This document shows positions 6,769 through 8,206 of a stretch of DNA of 8,206 nucleotides, piece by piece (within the stretch, counting starts at the first letter, position 1; every line of letters begins with the position of its first letter). A program made the position numbers and the translations under genes. The DNA is taken from contig VSNE01000117.1 in assembly GCA_009774155.1 (NCBI GenBank), positions 1 to 8,206 of the forward strand, written 5' to 3'. Below the pieces are notes generated by a model that worked only from the letters and a program-made list of their open reading frames with translations, was not told where the DNA came from and did no database searches. Origin of the DNA: Lachnospiraceae bacterium. Lineage in GTDB: Bacteria > Bacillota > Clostridia > Lachnospirales > Lachnospiraceae.

Positions 6769-8206
6769 ATGGACAGAGCATGGTGGAAGGAAAGCATTGT
6801 ATATCAGATTTATCCAAGAAGCTTTATGGACAGCAACGGGGACGGCGTCGGCGATATCCGCGGCATTATTGAAAGGCTTGACTACTTAAAGGATTTGGGA
6901 GCAGATGTTCTCTGGATATCGCCCGTGCTGGAATCTCCGGGAGATGACAACGGGTATGATATTTCAGATTATTATAAGATTCTCGGTGAATTCGGCACAA
7001 TGACCGAGTATGAGCTTTTATTGAAGGAGGCTCATGCCAGAGGAATGAAAATATTAATGGATCTGGTTGTGAACCATACCTCCGACGAGCATCCCTGGTT
7101 TGTGGAAAGCCGGAAATCCAAGGATAATCCATACAGGGATTTTTATATCTGGAGGCCCGGCAAAAACGGGCAGGAGCCTAATAACTGGGGGGCATGCTTC
7201 GGAGGGCCTGCATGGGAATACAGTGAGGAAACGTCCATGTATTACCTTCACAATTTTTCCAGGAAACAGCCGGATCTGAACTGGGAAAATCCAAAGGTAA
7301 GAGAAGCGGTTTTTGATATGATGACATGGTGGTGCGAAAAAGGAGTTGACGGCTTCCGTATGGATGTTATCAGCATGATTTCCAAAGATCAGAGCTTTCC
7401 GGATGGGATCGTGTCAGGGGGCCTGTATGGGGACAGCTCGCCCTATGTTGTGAATGGCCCGAGGGTCCACGAATTTTTACAGGAAATGAACCGGAAGGTT
7501 CTTTCCAGATATGATATTATGACGGTAGGGGAGACCGCAGGAGTTACGATAGAGGAGGCCGGGAAATATGCCGGTAATGATTCTCATGAATTAAATATGG
7601 TATTCCAGTTTGAGCATACCGGAATCGGGGACGGAAAGCTTGGAAAGTGGACGACAGAGCGTTTTGACTTTATGGAGCTGAAGGAGATTATTTCCAAATG
7701 GCAGACCAGGCTTCAGGGGAAGGCGTGGAACAGCGTTTACTGGGGAAACCACGATCAACCAAGATCTGTTTCCAGGTTTGGCAATGACAGTCCGGAGTAC
7801 CGCCAGGTCTCGGCGAAGATGCTGGCCACCTGTCTTTTAAGCCTTCAGGGGACTCCTTATATTTATCAGGGGGAGGAGCTTGGAATGACGAATATCTATT
7901 TTGACAGCCTGTCCTCCTACCGGGATATTGAGAGTATTCAGTGCTATCGTGAGCTTACGGAGGCAGGGCTTATATCGGAAGAAGAGATGCTGGAATGTTT
8001 AAAACTCAGAAGCCGGGATAATGCGCGGACGCCTATGCAGTGGGATGGAAGCGCAAATGCAGGTTTTACTTCAGGAACTCCGTGGATAGAGGTCAACAGA
8101 AATTATCCGGAAATCAATGCAGCGTCCCAGGCAGATGACAGCCGTTCTGTTTTGAGCTATTATAAAAAAATGATTCAAATAAGAAAGTCTGAACTGGGGC
8201 TTGTCT
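6769..8206 (+). CDS. malL: GH13 oligo-1,6-glucosidase (alpha-glucosidase), 3' end outside window
   Basis: This is a cytoplasmic GH13 enzyme that cleaves non-reducing alpha-1,6-glucosidic bonds in isomaltose-type oligosaccharides; some relatives also split maltose or sucrose. The first 479 residues are present, of about 560 expected. The frame is open to the window end. Visible features: metal-binding loop DSNGDGVGD (21-29), region I D98-H103 (DLVVNH), QPDLN (167-171), nucleophile D199 in GFRMDV, acid/base E255 in VGET, and D329 in NHDQP. These catalytic numbers are the same as I recall for the Bacillus cereus oligo-1,6-glucosidase. V200 after the nucleophile marks alpha-1,6 specificity in this group. 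QPDLN, where Bacillus TreA has QADLN, favours an oligo-1,6-glucosidase over a trehalose-6-phosphate hydrolase, but the latter is not excluded. AGGAGGG (6753-6759) sits nine bases before the ATG. The gene has its own promoter. Confidence 0.9.
   Translation, partial: MDRAWWKESIVYQIYPRSFMDSNGDGVGDIRGIIERLDYLKDLGADVLWISPVLESPGDDNGYDISDYYKILGEFGTMTEYELLLKEAHARGMKILMDLVVNHTSDEHPWFVESRKSKDNPYRDFYIWRPGKNGQEPNNWGACFGGPAWEYSEETSMYYLHNFSRKQPDLNWENPKVREAVFDMMTWWCEKGVDGFRMDVISMISKDQSFPDGIVSGGLYGDSSPYVVNGPRVHEFLQEMNRKVLSRYDIMTVGETAGVTIEEAGKYAGNDSHELNMVFQFEHTGIGDGKLGKWTTERFDFMELKEIISKWQTRLQGKAWNSVYWGNHDQPRSVSRFGNDSPEYRQVSAKMLATCLLSLQGTPYIYQGEELGMTNIYFDSLSSYRDIESIQCYRELTEAGLISEEEMLECLKLRSRDNARTPMQWDGSANAGFTSGTPWIEVNRNYPEINAASQADDSRSVLSYYKKMIQIRKSELGLV

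Noticed and set aside
6866..7251. Minus-strand open frames inside the glucosidase gene
   Set aside because: They are shadows of a clearly conserved GH13 reading frame on the plus strand and match no family.

Overview
The window looks like a chromosomal segment from a Clostridia-type Firmicute, probably Lachnospiraceae. This is judged from moderate GC, strong AGGAGG-type ribosome binding sites, and protein families typical of gut clostridia; no marker gene fixes the taxon. It holds seven protein-coding loci, two of them cut by the window edges. There are no RNA genes, insertion sequences or CRISPR arrays that I can see. No gene-free stretch exceeds about 240 bases.

Bases 1-1541 are the end of a FecCD/FecE-type ABC importer: the 3' part of a membrane permease, then an ATPase with an unusual extra C-terminal domain. 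Such importers carry iron-siderophore, heme or corrinoid. A hairpin at 1568-1612 separates this operon from the convergent gene that follows and probably ends transcription from that gene.

Bases 1615-8206 look like a carbohydrate-use locus. An AraC-family regulator (minus strand) is divergent from a PTS gene for a glucose/sucrose/trehalose-type EIIBCA permease. A Cof-type HAD phosphatase follows 25 bases later, apparently in the same operon. Next comes a LacI-family regulator, then a GH13 oligo-1,6-glucosidase with its own promoter, cut off by the window end. The simplest reading is PTS uptake of an alpha-glucosidic disaccharide, control by AraC and LacI proteins, and cleavage by the glucosidase. 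The HAD enzyme may remove the phosphate in between; that step is inference.

The most important observation is that the PTS gene carries an in-frame TAA at codon 40, eight codons after the EIIB phospho-cysteine. The frame is otherwise intact for 650 codons and reads straight through into well-preserved EIIC and EIIA domains. It is consistent with a single T-to-A change in a TTA leucine codon. This is either a very recent pseudogene, a sequence error, or readthrough. Regulatory sequence is also informative: a nine-base motif (ACGTTTCTT) lies upstream of both the PTS gene and the glucosidase gene, on opposite strands, and is a candidate operator for the local LacI protein.
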